64,000 nucleotides of DNA from Phytophthora colocasiae (GCA_018806915.1 JAGKQI010000087.1:930001-994000); one strand, 5' to 3'. Positions 10,650-23,306 are shown, counted from the first letter of the stretch. A program made the numbers and translations. The notes: a model not told the origin generated them from the letters alone.

Positions 10650-11273
10650 GATGTTGGCAGGTTTGGTGACCACCGCGGGCGCTACGACGACCCAGTCGAC
10701 TCAAGCGGCCCCCCTGAGGGTCAATATGTGTTACTAGAAGACGTTTTTAAAGACAAAAAGGAACGAGCAAAGACATCCCACGCGATTCTTCCGGAGATTC
10801 TTCAGCTGACAAAAAGGCGTAGATTGCTGCGATGACAGTCGTGCTCCCTTCAGATTGCGGTTGATGCCACAGGGTCAGCATATACGCTAGCTTTTGATGT
10901 CCACGCAAGCCTAAAGTCAGTTGACACACGACTTGGAGCATGTCGCTCTCGTAGCCTTCCTCTATTACCAACATGACGGGCAGTGTACTCTTGCTATCGA
11001 GCTGTTAGGAAATTGAGCAAAGTTCTTCAGCACCCGAATGTCTCTCCCAAAAGTCTTCTATTCCACCTAAAGTTTAGCGCGCCAGGAGAACGAGTTAGCT
11101 CACTGTACCATGATGAGCAAGAACAGCATTTTGTTGTTCAAATGGTGTGTTCGAAGCTACCTACCTGTTCACACTTATCAGTTCCACGATGAGGTTAGGC
11201 GTAAAACCCGTATGGTCAACAGACTTTTCGTGAATACACAGTTCTGCTAAAAACCTCTATTCTCACAAAGAAT
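10650..11273. other. Intergenic, degenerate
   Basis: Short open stretches on both strands (for example minus 10974-10747) but no recognisable protein. GATCCATTC at 11274-11282 is the left target duplication of the MULE. Confidence 0.4.
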
Positions 11274-11282
11274 GATCCATTC

Positions 11283-11395
11283 GGTAGACTTTTTGGGGGG
11301 TCGTATTTGGGTCGGAACGGGAATTTAGGTCGGTATTACAAATCGTGTCGTTCGGGTCGGGTCGGGACTTTTGGTCGGGACGAAGATACCTTGAA
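11283..11395 (+). repeat. Left inverted end of the MULE
   Basis: G-rich, with repeated GGGTCGG units. It mirrors 24985-25070, with best agreement in the outer ~35 bp and again in the GGGTCGGGTCGGGACTTTTG part. Confidence 0.8.
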
Positions 11396-11608
11396 GCGAT
11401 GAAAGCTTTAGGTACAGAAAACGACAGAATATGCAGGTCATCTTTCTGGTGTGCTGACAGCTGCAGGTGCAGGAGTGCATGATCCGGTTCGGCTATTCTT
11501 AGTGGCGACTCTTAGTGGCAACACAAGCAACTCCTGTCGTACCAAAAGAAAACCACCTTCGCGACTTCCTCAACAACCAGATAAAGCCACGTGTCTAGCT
11601 AGGTTAAA

Positions 11609-13091
11609 TGCGGCGAAGTGGGTGAACACTTTTCGGCTTCCGGACTGGAAGTCGGTCGCCCAGAGTGTATAGTGCGTGAACAGGTGGATTCTGGAATAAA
11701 ACGTCCAGATGCCAAGTGGGGTCAGTCTCAACCTTCCGGGATCCTATGGGTATCCGGAAGGCAGAGTTGGCGTGTGACCTTGTGGTATCCTCTTGGGTGT
11801 CGTTTGTCTTCGTATATCCGGTGTAGTCACCAATGAGTTACTTCTGGATGCCGATCAGGTCCAGATGTACAAATGCCAGGTACTTTCCAGATGCAGTCTG
11901 GAATCAGTGAAAGACTATTAGCAAAGTCTTCCCCTAGCGGTTAACCAATACAATACAGAGATTTAATATGCAAATATACAGCCGCTCTTATTCTTTGTGG
12001 CCCTTGAGCGGTGGGCACTCCAGATGCCAGTCGTCGGAGTCTGATTCCGGAACACTGGCTCGGTTCCGGGACTCTTACAAGCGCACCACTTCCGGATAAC
12101 CACTTGGTTTCCGGAAGACAATAATCAAATGGAGTCCGGAATCACTATAAAGTAATCCGGATAATCCTCAATATACAATCCTATCACACAGTAGTTAATT
12201 CAATACAGTTCCAAGGGGCTAACTACTAACAACCTCCTAAAAACGCAGTTATAATATGAAATGGGTATCCGGAGTCCGGAATACCAACTGGAATATGAAA
12301 TAGGAAGCTCACTTCCGGATGCGCCTTCCGGATCCCTTACCTAACTTGGTCTTGACCTTTGTGGAGAGTCCCGCGGCGGTGTACGCTGTCGTCGCGGCCT
12401 AACGCTGGCGGAGATGACCCCGAGCCCTCTTCTTGAGGCTGGTCGGCGGTTTTCGGCAGTGGTGGCTTGTGGGAACCTCCCGCACACTCACTTGCGTCCT
12501 TGGTGGCAAATTGAACTCTCTGTTATTTATGTATAAGTATTTTGCTAAAGTTTCTGCTAAACATCTTGGTTTCACTATAGAAGGGGAAGGGGGCGCGTGT
12601 CTCTGTCGCCGAAGCCCGAAGAATTCCGGCTGGTGCCGAGCACATCCTGGTCGGTCGTCTTGGTCGGTCGGTAATCACTTGACTTAAGTATACTTGGAGC
12701 CTTCAACTGGATACTGGGTACAAATCAGGATTTCAACTGGATACTGGGTACAAATCAGGATTTCCCCGGATGCCAGTCCCTTCCAAATGCCCTTGGTGTT
12801 CGGATTCCACGTGACCTTGGCCGGCATCTGGAGCTCTTTTCACAGGAAATACTTGGATACTGTATGCACACCTGGTTCAGCTGTATCAGGACTCCGGATG
12901 CAGTTGGTCGACTCGGGATTCCGGGCCGGACATGGATTCCGGAGATTATCGGAGGTATTCCTGGAGCGCAACGCTTACACCTTCCCAGATTCCCGTCCCA
13001 ATGTTGTAAAATATCAGCCAATCAGCTTCCAGATCAATGGATGGTCCTGGGAGGCGGCTTCTGGTCGAAAATTCAAACCCACAGCTTCACA
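11609..13091 (-). repeat. 3' LTR of Gypsy A
   Basis: 1483 bp, TGCGGCGAAGTGGG...GCTTCACA. It contains an unusual density of TCCGGA, with eight copies between 12061 and 12360. Open frames inside it, such as 12694-13356, lie in the repeated LTR and are not taken as genes. Confidence 0.93.
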
Positions 13092-13534
13092 ACCGTCCCT
13101 CTCATCAAGAGCTCTCATTGAGAAAATTGCTTTCGAGCTGATAGATCATGATGAGACGAAGCGCGAATCAGTCTCGCCAGGGGCCGCATCACATCCGGCA
13201 CCCGGAGTTCAGATCTACACTCCCAGATTCCACTCGTGGTCACGACAACGGTTTCGGTTCCAATCAATATCCAGATCAAGACTTCACTCATCCACTCGCA
13301 GATCGCAGCTGGTCCAGCAATCCAAGAGACACGCATCAAAATGCCCGCTCCCCTAGATACCATAAAAGGTGTTGGTTCATTTAGACAGCAGGACGGTGGC
13401 CATGGAAGTCGGAATCCGCTAAGGAGTGTCTCAGGTCGGCTTGTCCACATCCAGGTGTCACACATCCGTATTCACTATATCCAAGTTCCCGATTTCCAAA
13501 TGACGCAGTCCCTGGGTGCGAGTCCATCCATCGG

Positions 13535-15454
13535 TTGGCTGACGTGGCTTCTTTTCTGCGTCGCGTCCCCGATCGCCCGTTCCCAGCATACGACAGAACC
13601 TCGAAGAACTTTGGCTTAATTCGCGGTCATTTCACTATTTCCCAGCTTCTGACCACTCCAATGACGACGGCAAGCGACACTACAGCGTCGCCAGACGCTT
13701 CTTCTGGACCCTCGGCGCCTCCCCCAGGCTACACCTTAGCAGAGGGCAACACTGGTGGTGATGTCAGTCCCAAGGAGGGACCTTCATCTAATCTTGGAGC
13801 GACGTCGACAGTCACAAGTAGTGTGACGACCCCAGAAGCTCCTGCAGAAGTCAAGAATTCTTGAAATACGGCGGACGCCAGCTTCCTCTCGCCTACAGAC
13901 GCTGCTGCGCATGGAATCTCGACAACCATGACACCAGCAAGCGACCCGTCCGTTCCAAGCTATCTAGAAGCTCCTCCAGTTCACGACGGTGATAACAACA
14001 TCCACCTGGTCGGTGTTCCAGCAACTCTTCGTCATCTGAAAAGTGGTGCCTATACAAGAGACGGCTACGGCGGTCTGGAAGTCCTAATGCAGGTGGAAAG
14101 CCTGACGACGCGAGAGAAGGCAGCCTTGAATGACTGTGTCGGAGACCATGTGGATCTTCACACTCGCATTTTGACACCCCGTGTGGCTCCTCTTGAGAGT
14201 ACAGATCTGGAGGGCCTTCTGGACAGCGTCCCAGTCCGTCGTGACGTTGCAAGTCTCCTAACAGAATTTGGACACGAGCGACTCGCGGAACGAGTATTTG
14301 GAACGGTCTCGTCGCTTCGGAAGGTCATCCAGAGAGACATTCGAACGCAGGCGCTCCTACAGGCAGGTGACATGTCGCTTCAAGGTGTCGAACAAGTCCA
14401 CGCGGAGTTCGCACAGCTCAAGTGCGACTACCAGCTCGTGACCAGCCATTGGGATCAGCGACGGTTTCAAGCGGGTATCGAGAAGGAGGCGGCGCTCCAG
14501 GATGCTCGTGATGACATCCGTCATCTCATGGAGGAACACGATCGAGATAATCGAGGCCTCCGGAAGCAGGTGAAGAACCTTTCAGTGCAGTTGGAAGACG
14601 CGAGAATCCAGATTCGGCTGCTTGAAGAGCGGCTTCGAACGTCTGGATTCAGTCCCATCGACCTAATGAACTTCTTGGGAGGTGGTCAAGGTGGATCAGT
14701 GATTAACGCCCACTGGCAACACCTTTTGGATCTTCTGGTTCACTTCAAGGATGGATCTGCTGTCGACCCTGCTTGGCGTACCATGATCACGGTCATCGCC
14801 GCAGATGATCCAGGTCTCGTGTCGACTCCTTTCGTCTCATTGAGTCGCCCTCAGGATCCGGATGGGGAAGAGTCCAAGCGGTCAGAGCCTCCTCGGCGTT
14901 TGGATCTCACTCGGACGCATACGTCCACACCATCAAACACATCATCATCCAAGCGCAAGAGGTCGTCGGGGAGTCCGCCATCCAAGAAACACCATCGTGC
15001 TCCGGACACCATCCAGAGTCGTCCGTCGGACTGGATCAAGCACTCATCCCACGACTGTCGTACGGACAAGTATCCTTCTGTCCAAGCAAAGCAGCAAGCA
15101 TTGACGTCCCTGACTGACTACCCGGTTACTTGGGACGACCTTCGTCTGGACCTGCAAGCACTCATGCTGTCTGGGGTCCAGTACCCGGACGCCCTCGAGT
15201 GGCTCAGTGACGATCGGGAAGCCCACGTCACCTTCCGTCTGGGTGCACTGGTTGAGATGCTTGTCCGGATGATATACTGGAATTCTCTAGATGACATCCA
15301 CTGGACCAAGTTCGTCCCACGTCAAAACTTCACGATGGCTGAAGGGGCTCTCGACGGCCTTCGATATCAAGGGGCGGAACCTGAATATTGGGATCCACAC
15401 TTAACCACTCGAAATACATCTCCCTTGTGGTTCCATCCAGAATACTTTCTGTAG
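13535..15454 (+). pseudogene. Antisense ORF of Gypsy A (coiled-coil protein), one in-frame stop
   Basis: Plus strand, opposite to gag-pol. The frame opens with MADVASFLRRVP and has a Ser/Thr/Pro-rich region after a second Met at 13661. It meets TGA at 13862-13864, then runs open from the Met at 13928 to 15454 (508 aa). The 508-aa part has a likely coiled coil around residues 175-240 (DDIRHLMEEHDRDNRGLRKQ), a basic Ser-rich linker (SSSKRKRSSGSPPSKKHHR) and a Trp-containing C-terminal domain. Gypsy B has a related shorter frame (AEVASFLRPVP, then an Ala/Ser-rich stretch from 43011). I do not recognise the protein. The conserved position and frame suggest a real accessory gene read from the other strand. 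Confidence 0.7.
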
Positions 15455-15605
15455 TAAGTCTATCCAGGCTTCGAAATGCTCATCGCTTCCAAAGTCCATA
15501 ACAATCCAAAAAATCAATAACCAATCGTAATCAACACAAATTTCAGTCGTAGTCGCAATCCAAAACGTTCCATCGTCCAGACATCCAAAGTCGGCATCTG
15601 GGCGA

Positions 15606-17396
15606 TTAAATTTGTGGATAGTCGTCCCCGGCTCGAGTCAACGAAGTATCTGGAGCCTTTAGTCGTCCGTGTAACTTGACTATCACAGGACCCGAGATCA
15701 CGTCGTTCCCCCTTTGAAAGTCACTTTCACGATACTGGATTTTTGAAGGTTCCCGTTCGTCTTCCGGAGAAATCTTTCCGGATTCTGCATCAGCGACGCA
15801 ATGGTTGTCACATCTCGGACTCCGTTTCTGTACTTCCGGACGCATAAGCATGATAGATTGCCGACACAAACTTTCCGTGTCTCGATACAGGCATCGGATG
15901 AGCTTTGTTTCCATCTTCCGAATGGCATTGTTCACCATGTTGATCTTGGATAGAATTCCATTCAGCACGCTTCCAGAATCATCCCCTTCGACTATCAGCG
16001 CTTCCGGATTCTCGTCTCTCGGTGCACCCTCGATCGCATCGTACAAATCTTCGTCCTCCGAATCGTCCGGAATCCGGATTTCCGGAATCGCTAAGGGTTG
16101 ATCTCGACAGGGACTTTCTTCACCCGAATATTCTGGAGTCTTAGTCGCCTCCGGCAGGCCTTCCCCAATTTCCTCCAAAACTTCATTAATTGTCTGGAGC
16201 CCGTTTGGATTCCTGACATCTGGACGTACGGCATCTGGATCCGAGACGGATTCTGGATTCAAACGTGGTGGGTCTTGTAAACAAACCATGTGGACTCCAG
16301 GACCTCCTCGAGGTGGCCTTGTTAATAACTTCTTCGGCCATGTGTATTCCGGCTTCTGGACGCTTGGAGGTTGCGATGCTTGAATTGTTTGAAGGTATCT
16401 TCGTTGGCGAAGATGTTCCTGACGAGAGTTCGTGTTCTCGTAAATCAGGACTTCCCATTCACGATACCTCCGGAGTCCAGGTCGCATAAATCTTCCAAAA
16501 GGATAGCATCCGAATTCCACAATCTGGGCGACGGGAGTGTTCGTGCCTATCCAAACATCTTTTTCGGAAATGTTGACGACCTTCACCGCGACTGCCCAAG
16601 ACTTCGCACCATATATTAGCTGGGTCACCCAGCGATCACCTCGTCCAGCCCAGACTACTTCACGTTGCGGATTACTTTGGCCATAATTGATCCGGATGAC
16701 CGCTTGTTCCCCTGGCCCCAAATAGAGGGTTTCCGGAGGCCGAACTTCCAGACGCAATCCTTTGCGTTGTTGATCGAAAGTTCTTCCTGAAAGCATGACG
16801 TTTTCTTCGTCCGGAAGTTACACCAATCCTTCACGAATACACAGTCGTACTCCAGCAGAGTGCATGGAGTCCATTCCCAGCAACACGTCAACACCTTCTC
16901 CGATGTTGGCCACCCAGAGTTCCAGAACGTAAACTACATTCAGACCCAAGGTGACTTTAACTTCGGTTCGGGCAGCGATGTACGTCGGGACACCCCCTAG
17001 TCCAGATACCCGGAGCTGTTTCTGGAAGTCCAACTTGAGCTTGAGCCTACGCGCAAGATCCAAACTCAGCATACTCACCGCCGCTCCGGAATCCAAAAGG
17101 ATATCCGTCCGAACATTATTCACTGCACCATGCACCATTGCAACCCGTTTAGACGTCTCCGATCGGTGTTCTTCCCACCATCCGTAAATCTCTCCGGGTT
17201 TCAGTCTGAATTCCACCGGGGTGTCGTTCAAATTGTCCGGATTCCAATCATCGTCCAGAACTCTAGAATCACCATCTGGAGAAAGTTCGCAACCGGAATC
17301 CGGAACCCGAGAGCCGTCATCTTGGGTTAAAGCCATGCATTGATGGCTGACTTGTCGTCTCTTCAATTCTGGACCGACGTACGCTAACACACACAA
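15606..17396 (-). pseudogene. Pol remnant of Gypsy A: retropepsin and linker only
   Basis: The frame runs from about 17396 to 15606 with one stop at 16818-16820, where Gypsy B has Gln. The aspartic protease signature is ILLDSGAAVSML, with VDVLLGMDSMHSAG as the second conserved block. The linker after it matches Gypsy B (QLIYGAKSWAVAVKVV; WIGTNTPVAQIVEFG; YREWEVLIYENTNSRQE). Similarity to B stops at SGKISPEDER, just before the reverse transcriptase, and the last ~45 residues are unrelated. Bases 15455-15605 between this and the antisense ORF hold nothing I recognise. The copy cannot supply RT or integrase. Confidence 0.88.
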
Positions 17397-17449
17397 TTCC
17401 GGGGGTTTCTTGAGCCCGACGCGTTCTGGATCCCCATCCAGCGGGCTTC

Positions 17450-17459
17450 TTAGTTTAAC
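17450..17459 (-). promoter_or_regulatory. Putative -1 frameshift site between gag and pol of Gypsy A
   Basis: Read on the minus strand, the last gag codons are CGG TTA AAC TAA, giving the heptamer G TTA AAC directly before the stop. Pol lies in the -1 frame (GTT AAA CTA AGA ...SPLDGDPERVG), continuous with the protease. GTTAAAC fits the X XXY YYZ rule for -1 slippage. Gypsy B has GTCAAAC at the same place (49555-49561). Confidence 0.55.
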
Positions 17460-20400
17460 CGTTGTTCCTTAGAATCGGCGTCCGGATCCAGAAGTTTCTT
17501 CCGGATGGCGGTTGGTACTTCCAAAGTTCCTTGTCGGATAAGGTTTTCCAGATCTTGGATTGCCTCATGTTTTCCACAGTGTCCCTCGTGGTACTTCCTA
17601 CAGTAATCACACTGCCGCATCCGACAGAATCGTACCGGATGACCCTTCCGATGATAGCGTTCACACTCGATGTCTGCCCAGCAGTCTTCCTTGACATGTC
17701 CAAAGTTCCTGCAGTTTTCACAGTACCGAGCGGAATAATTGGGATTCCGGAAACCTTGGCGTCTGGAATCCTGTTGCTCCGGATGTCTTCTGGAATCTGG
17801 ACGACCCGTTGAAGATTGTGGCCTCCAGCCTCCTTCTTGAAGAATCTTGTAGACTGCATCCGAAAGATTTTCCATGTTAGGGAATCTGGATTCCGGATCA
17901 TCGGACCTGCCCGTCGAGGTTTCTGGAGCCATCTTTTCTTCCTTATCTTCAAACGTCACATGGCGTTCTTCTTCATCCGAATCATCTTCACTTTTGGCCA
18001 GATATGCTCGTCCAGAACGCTTCATCCGGAACTTGTCTCGAGGGACGTTGTCCGCTCTGAAATCCCGCTTCGGAGGAGGGGTGTCGTAGTCGTCTTCCAG
18101 AGTCAGATCTTCATGCTGCTTCAGGACGTACTCGACATATTTCAAACTCCGAAGGCGTTGACCTTGAAAGGTCGTCCGGAGTCGGGAATCCGAAAGCTTC
18201 TTAGTGAATGCCTTCAGATGCTGCTCCCGGTACTTGGATGACCCATCAATCCGGATGCCAGCTCTATCCGCCACCTTGTTCAGACGGTAATAGAATTCCA
18301 AAGGTGTCTCAGACTTCTTCTGGAACATCGTGTAGTATCTCTCGGCATCTGTGGTCTTCGCCTTACAGTAGCGTTCCTTGAATGCCTTCAGAAAGTCCTT
18401 CCACTTCCTCCGGACTTTCGGACTCAGGTTGGCTCGCCAGTTCCGGACTGCCGGGGATAACTTCAGCTTCATCTCATAAATCTTCACATTATCCGCCCAG
18501 CCACCTTGCACCGACATGCTCTGGAATCTCTCCAGCCAACGCATCCGGGTGGCCAAAGGCGCCTTCTCATCGAAGTCTTCCAGAGTACTCGCATTGACAA
18601 ATGGCTTGAACATATATGTTGTTGTCCCGCCTGCCGTCTTAGTCGTCACTCCAGAGGCCTTGTTCTCAATGAAGCTACTGTCTGAGCTTCCAGAATCATT
18701 ACTCGACCCACTTGAGTCGAAGCTTGAGTCAGATGAACTTGGATCGTCGGACAGTATTCGCTTTCGGGACGTCGCCTTCCGGATACGTTTGGACGATGAG
18801 TTTAGCCTCCTCGAGTCGGTTCTTCTGGACGCGCTCTTTCTGGCAGCATCCTCCGACGAGCGCTTCCGAACATCTCGACCCCTGCTTTCAGATGCACTCT
18901 TCTTCCTTGTCGTCGGTTCCTTCTTCACCACTAGAGTCTGGGGCGTTGATGTCTTGGACACTTGTGCCCTAGGCGCTTTAGAATCAAGAGTGACGACTTG
19001 AAGAGCTGCTGCAAGCTGTGCAGCAAAGGCTTCGTCCGGGTTCCGAACAGCTATTTTCTGGCAATCCAAATCAGATACATTTGGGGATGGGCCACTGGAT
19101 ACTGGGTGCAAAGTTGCTGGATCAGGTGATGGGTGACCTTGAGTTGCACTTGTCTCAGTCGGTTTGGTGGCTGCTGATCGCAGGTCGCGTACCTGTGTAG
19201 CCAGAAACCGTTGGACATCCTTCGCTGCCTCTCCTTCTCGCTTCCGCGCGGTCTCTAATGCTTGGAGCTGTCTTCGCAGCTCCAACACCTTCTCGTCTTC
19301 AGCGGGACGTGCCTTGGTACGTGCATCCCGAACACTTTCCGAGCGCCTCTTGTGTGGTGGTCGTCTCGATGTCCGGATGTCCAGATTCCGGACTTCGCCC
19401 AAGGCTTCCTGACCGCGAACAAGGTCTGGGTCCTGATTCAGTTCCTTCATCGGGAACATCGCTTGGAACTTGGAGTCCAGAAGTCTTTCTAGCTTGGCAT
19501 CCAGATTCCCTGACAACCTCTCCAAAGCAGAACCCTGCTGATCTTCCATCCCGGCCATGACCTCTTGGAGTTGATACATGGTATTCAGGGCAACTTGTGT
19601 GGATCCTGAGCCAGCCGATTTAGACGATCGTTCCGAACGGGGCGGAGTTTCAGAGGTCCTTTGGCGGCGGCTTTCAGACTTTCGGACACTTCGTGATCCA
19701 GATTCCTCAGTTGGCAGGGACCGTCGACCCGCTTCGCGCCGTCTGGAAGACGACTTGCTACGTCTCTTGTTGGATCCATCTCGCTTCTGCTCTCCCGAAT
19801 CCGCGTCATCCTGAACACCAGGAGTGCGAGGTACTTGGTGGGTAACCTGGAACGTGATTCCAGATTCCGCAGTCGCTCCACTTCCAGATTCCCGGGCGGT
19901 CATTGCGGGGCATGTGTGTCCTAGCACTCCGACTCATTCCAAATCCGGATGACTCCGATGTACTTTCCCGAGATGTCCGGGTTTCGGAGGTGGCACTTGC
20001 CATCGACTCACTTGATCCTCCAGAAGTTCCAAACATGCTAGATGACTGAACTGAACTCCCGTGTTCCGGAATACTCCGGTGTGAAGACAAGTTGCTTCGG
20101 GACGACGTGAATTCCAGATCGGCTTCCAGATTCCGGATGACAGTAGACGGCACGGATGGCATCGACGAAGGCTCTGGTGACGGAATCGACGACTGTGGCG
20201 GCCGAGGCATTACGCGTTGGAGGCGTTTCGCCTGGACATCCTGGTGGACAGGATCCCTTGGACTTCTCAACTTCCGGAATCCGGATGTCACGAGGAGCCC
20301 AGTGAAGTCACGTCCCAGTAGAGAAGCTTCGTAATCCGAAATGAATATGCTTCCACCTTGATAAGCGGCTTCTGGATGTACTTGATAGAGTCTTTCCTTT

Positions 20401-21663
20401 CCAAAGTCCGCAAGGGTCTGGGCATACTCCTGCATCCGGACCATTAACTGTCTCCACTCGATCATCTCCACAGTCAATAACTGTATCACTTCACCGACGA
20501 CTTGTCGGACGAGATCCGGATGCACCTTGAAGACACGCGTCCGGAACCATCCTGGTACCAAGTTCACGAAACCAAACCCGGCTTCGAAAAGTAGGGTCTG
20601 AAGGACGGCAATAAATTCTCGAGCTGAGAATTCCATTGGCGGGATCAAGCCTGCTTGTAGATCTTGGGCCGTTCCAAAAGTGTGACGCTGGATCTGGAGT
20701 TCCGAAATCCAAGCGTCTGTCTGTACCGGCATCAAAATCCGACGATTAAGGAATTCGGAAGTCTTCGAAGCCGCACGGAGGAAGGCTTCGGAATCCGGAC
20801 GCACGGGAGGCCAGTCGTATCTGACATCAGGTGGAATGTCCCTTTCGGAACTATCGCGCTCCCAGCGTCTCACCTGCTCGGCCACAAATGCCTTCGCGCG
20901 ACCTTCGGTCATCTGGACTTCGGACACCGTAGATGGGACATCTTGAAGCTCCTCCATTTCAGAATCGGGAATGTCGAATCCACTTGGTTCTTGCAGAGAT
21001 ACCTCAGAGAGCATCTGGAACGGCGGCTGGTCCGGATGCAGTGTTGGTATCCGGAGTTCTGGAATCACTGGTGATGACATGTTATTGTCTTCAAGCACAG
21101 TATCTTCCTGAACCGGCGACAGCGGGCGATCTTCCTGCTTCACGCGTGGTGACTCTTCTCGAACTCTAGATACGGCATCTGGATCCACTCTTTTCGGCGG
21201 AGAAGAATACGGAACTCGATCCTCCGCGGGGGCTTCAATCTCGACATCTTCATCTTCAGATGCCTCTTTTCCGGAATCTTCAGCATCACTCCCGACAACT
21301 TCAGACTCCTCACCTTCGGACTCCTCCTGATCGGACTCGTCCAAAACTCCTTCGTCTTCCAGATCACCTTTCCGATCCAGAATCCTCTTCCTCCGAACCC
21401 GACTCGGATCCGGACTCTTCTTGCTCTGGGTCGCCTTCTCGATCCGAAGTTTCTTCCCGATCACTTCCGTCCAGACTTGCGTGGTGCGCATCCTCAACGG
21501 CAGATTCGGAACCCTCCTCCTGGAGATCCGGCAACTCCTTTGCTTCTTGGGCAGCCTTTCGCTTCGCAGCGTTGACCTGACGAGCTCTTCTCATAATCGT
21601 ATCTAAATCTTCGTGCTCTTCAGGCAGCTGCCCCTTCAACCGACGCGACGATCTGGATGCCAT
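17450..21663 (-). pseudogene. Gag of Gypsy A, long and frameshifted
   Basis: Three overlapping frames make up one gag: 21663-21364 (MASRSSRRLKGQ, with acidic repeats), 21497-19806 and 19927-17450. The first two parts match the start of Gypsy B gag, so the breaks are frameshifts near 21430 and 19860. The last 825-codon frame holds basic Ser/Arg-rich tracts, a conserved capsid-like region (FKPFVNASTLEDFDEKAPLA; FQKKSETPLEFYYRLNKVAD) and zinc knuckles near the C-terminus (CENCRNFGHVKEDC; ECERYHRKGHPVRFCRMRQC; CDYCRKYHEGHC). The total of about 1,400 aa is much longer than usual Ty3 gag. The second knuckle reads ECERYHRKGH where B has ECERCHRKGH, so one zinc ligand is lost. Confidence 0.88.
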
Positions 21664-21797
21664 ACCGGATCTAGAATCCGCGCTCTCCCTTTGCGCGCGC
21701 TTTCACTTCCAATCATCACAACCACGATTAGAAAGTTAGTTAGCACTCAGTTCCCCTAACACTAATCGAATCAAATATAATGTAACTCGGTTATACA

Positions 21798-21826
21798 CTC
21801 GGTATCGAATCCGGGCACGCGCACCA
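21798..21826 (-). other. Primer-binding site of Gypsy A
   Basis: Two bases inside the 5' LTR, the minus strand reads TGGTGCGCGTGCCCGGATTC. This is complementary to a tRNA 3' end (T-loop TTCGAAT in B, then acceptor strand CACGCGC, A, CCA). Gypsy B has the same site. Confidence 0.75.
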
Positions 21827-21828
21827 GC

Positions 21829-23306
21829 TGCGGCGAAGTGGGTGAACACTTTTCGGCTTCCGGACTGGAAGTCGGTCGCCCAGAGTGTATAGTGCGTGAC
21901 CAGGTGGATTCTGGAATAAAACGTCCAGATGCCAAGTGGGGTCAGTCTCAACCTTCCGGGATCCTATGGGTATCCGGAAGGCAGAGTTGGCGTGTGACCT
22001 TGTGGTATCCTCTTGGGTGTCGTTTGTCTTCGTATATCCGGTGTAGTCACCAATGAGTTACTTCTGGATGCCGATCAGGTCCAGATGTACAAATGCCAGG
22101 TACTTTCCAGATGCAGTCTGGAATCAGTGAAAGACTATTAGCAAAGTCTTCCCCTAGCGGTTAACCAATACAATACAGAGATTTAATATGCAAATATACA
22201 GCCGCTCTTATTCTTTGTGGCCCTTGAGCGGTGGGCACTCCAGATGCCAGTCGACGGAGTCTGATTCACTGGCTCGGTTCCGGGACTCTTACAAGCGCAC
22301 CACTTCCGGATAACCACTTGGTTTCCGGAAGACAATAATCAAATGGAGTCCGGAATCACTATAAAGTAATCCGGATAACCCTCAATATACAATCCTATCA
22401 CACAGTAGTTAATTCAATACAGTTCCAAGGGGCTAACTACTAACAACCTCCTAAAAACGCAGTTATAATATGAAATGGGTATCCGGAGTCCGGAATACCA
22501 ACTGGAATATGAAATAGGAAGCTCACTTCCGGATGCGCCTTCCGGATCCCTTACCTAACTTGGTCTTGACCTTTGTGGAGAGTCCCGCGGCGGTGTACGC
22601 TGTCGTCGCGGCCTAACGCTGGCGGAGATGACCCCGAGCCCTCTTCTTGAGGCTGGTCGGCGGTTTTCGGCAGTGGTGGCTTGTGGGAACCTCCCGCACA
22701 CTCACTTGCGTCCTTGGTGGCAAATTGAACTCTCTGTTATTTATGTATAAGTATTTTGCTAAAGTTTCTGCTAAACATCTTGATTTCACTATAGAAAGGA
22801 GCAGGGAGCGCGTGTCTCTGTCGCCGAAGCCCGAAGAATTCCGGCTGGTGCCGAGCACATCCTGGTCGGTCGTCTTGGTCGGTCGGTAATCACTTGACTT
22901 AAGTATACTTGGAGCCTTCAACTGGATACTGGGTACAAATCAGGATTTCAACTGGATACTGGGTACAAATCAGGATTTCCCCGGATGCCAGTCCCTTCCA
23001 AATGCCCTTGGTGTTCGGATTCCACGTGACCTTGGCCGGCATCTGGAGCTCTTTTCACAGGAAATACTTGGATACTGTATGCACACCTGGTTCAGCTGTA
23101 TCAGGACTCCGGATGCAGTTGGTCGACTCGGGATTCCGGGCCGGACATGGATTCCGGAGATTATCGGAGGTATTCCTGGAGCGCAACGCTTACACCTTCC
23201 CAGATTCCCGTCCCAATGTTGTAAAATATCAGCCAATCAGCTTCCAGATCAATGGATGATCCTGGGAGGCGGCTTCTGGTCGAAAATTCAAACCCACAGC
23301 TTCACA
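21829..23306 (-). repeat. 5' LTR of Gypsy A
   Basis: 1478 bp, nearly identical to 11609-13091. Differences noted by eye include a 6-bp deletion near 22266 and several substitutions around 22783-22806. Confidence 0.93.

Larger units (their letters stand above)
11609..23306 (-). mobile_element. Gypsy A: chromovirus-type LTR retrotransposon, pol-deleted
   Basis: Two LTRs of about 1.48 kb (11609-13091 and 21829-23306) start TG and end CA. They are flanked by a 4-bp direct repeat TAAA (11605-11608, 23307-23310). Gag and pol run on the minus strand, so the right LTR is the 5' LTR. Pol stops after the protease and linker; reverse transcriptase, RNase H and integrase are absent. A plus-strand ORF fills the space near the left LTR. 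By eye the LTRs differ at only about ten sites, including one 6-bp gap. The element sits inside the MULE. Confidence 0.93.

Noticed and set aside
12694..13356. 220-codon frame in and after the Gypsy A LTR
   Set aside because: Most of it lies in the LTR and is repeated at 22909. Its repetitive composition comes from the TCCGGA-rich sequence and shows no protein domain.
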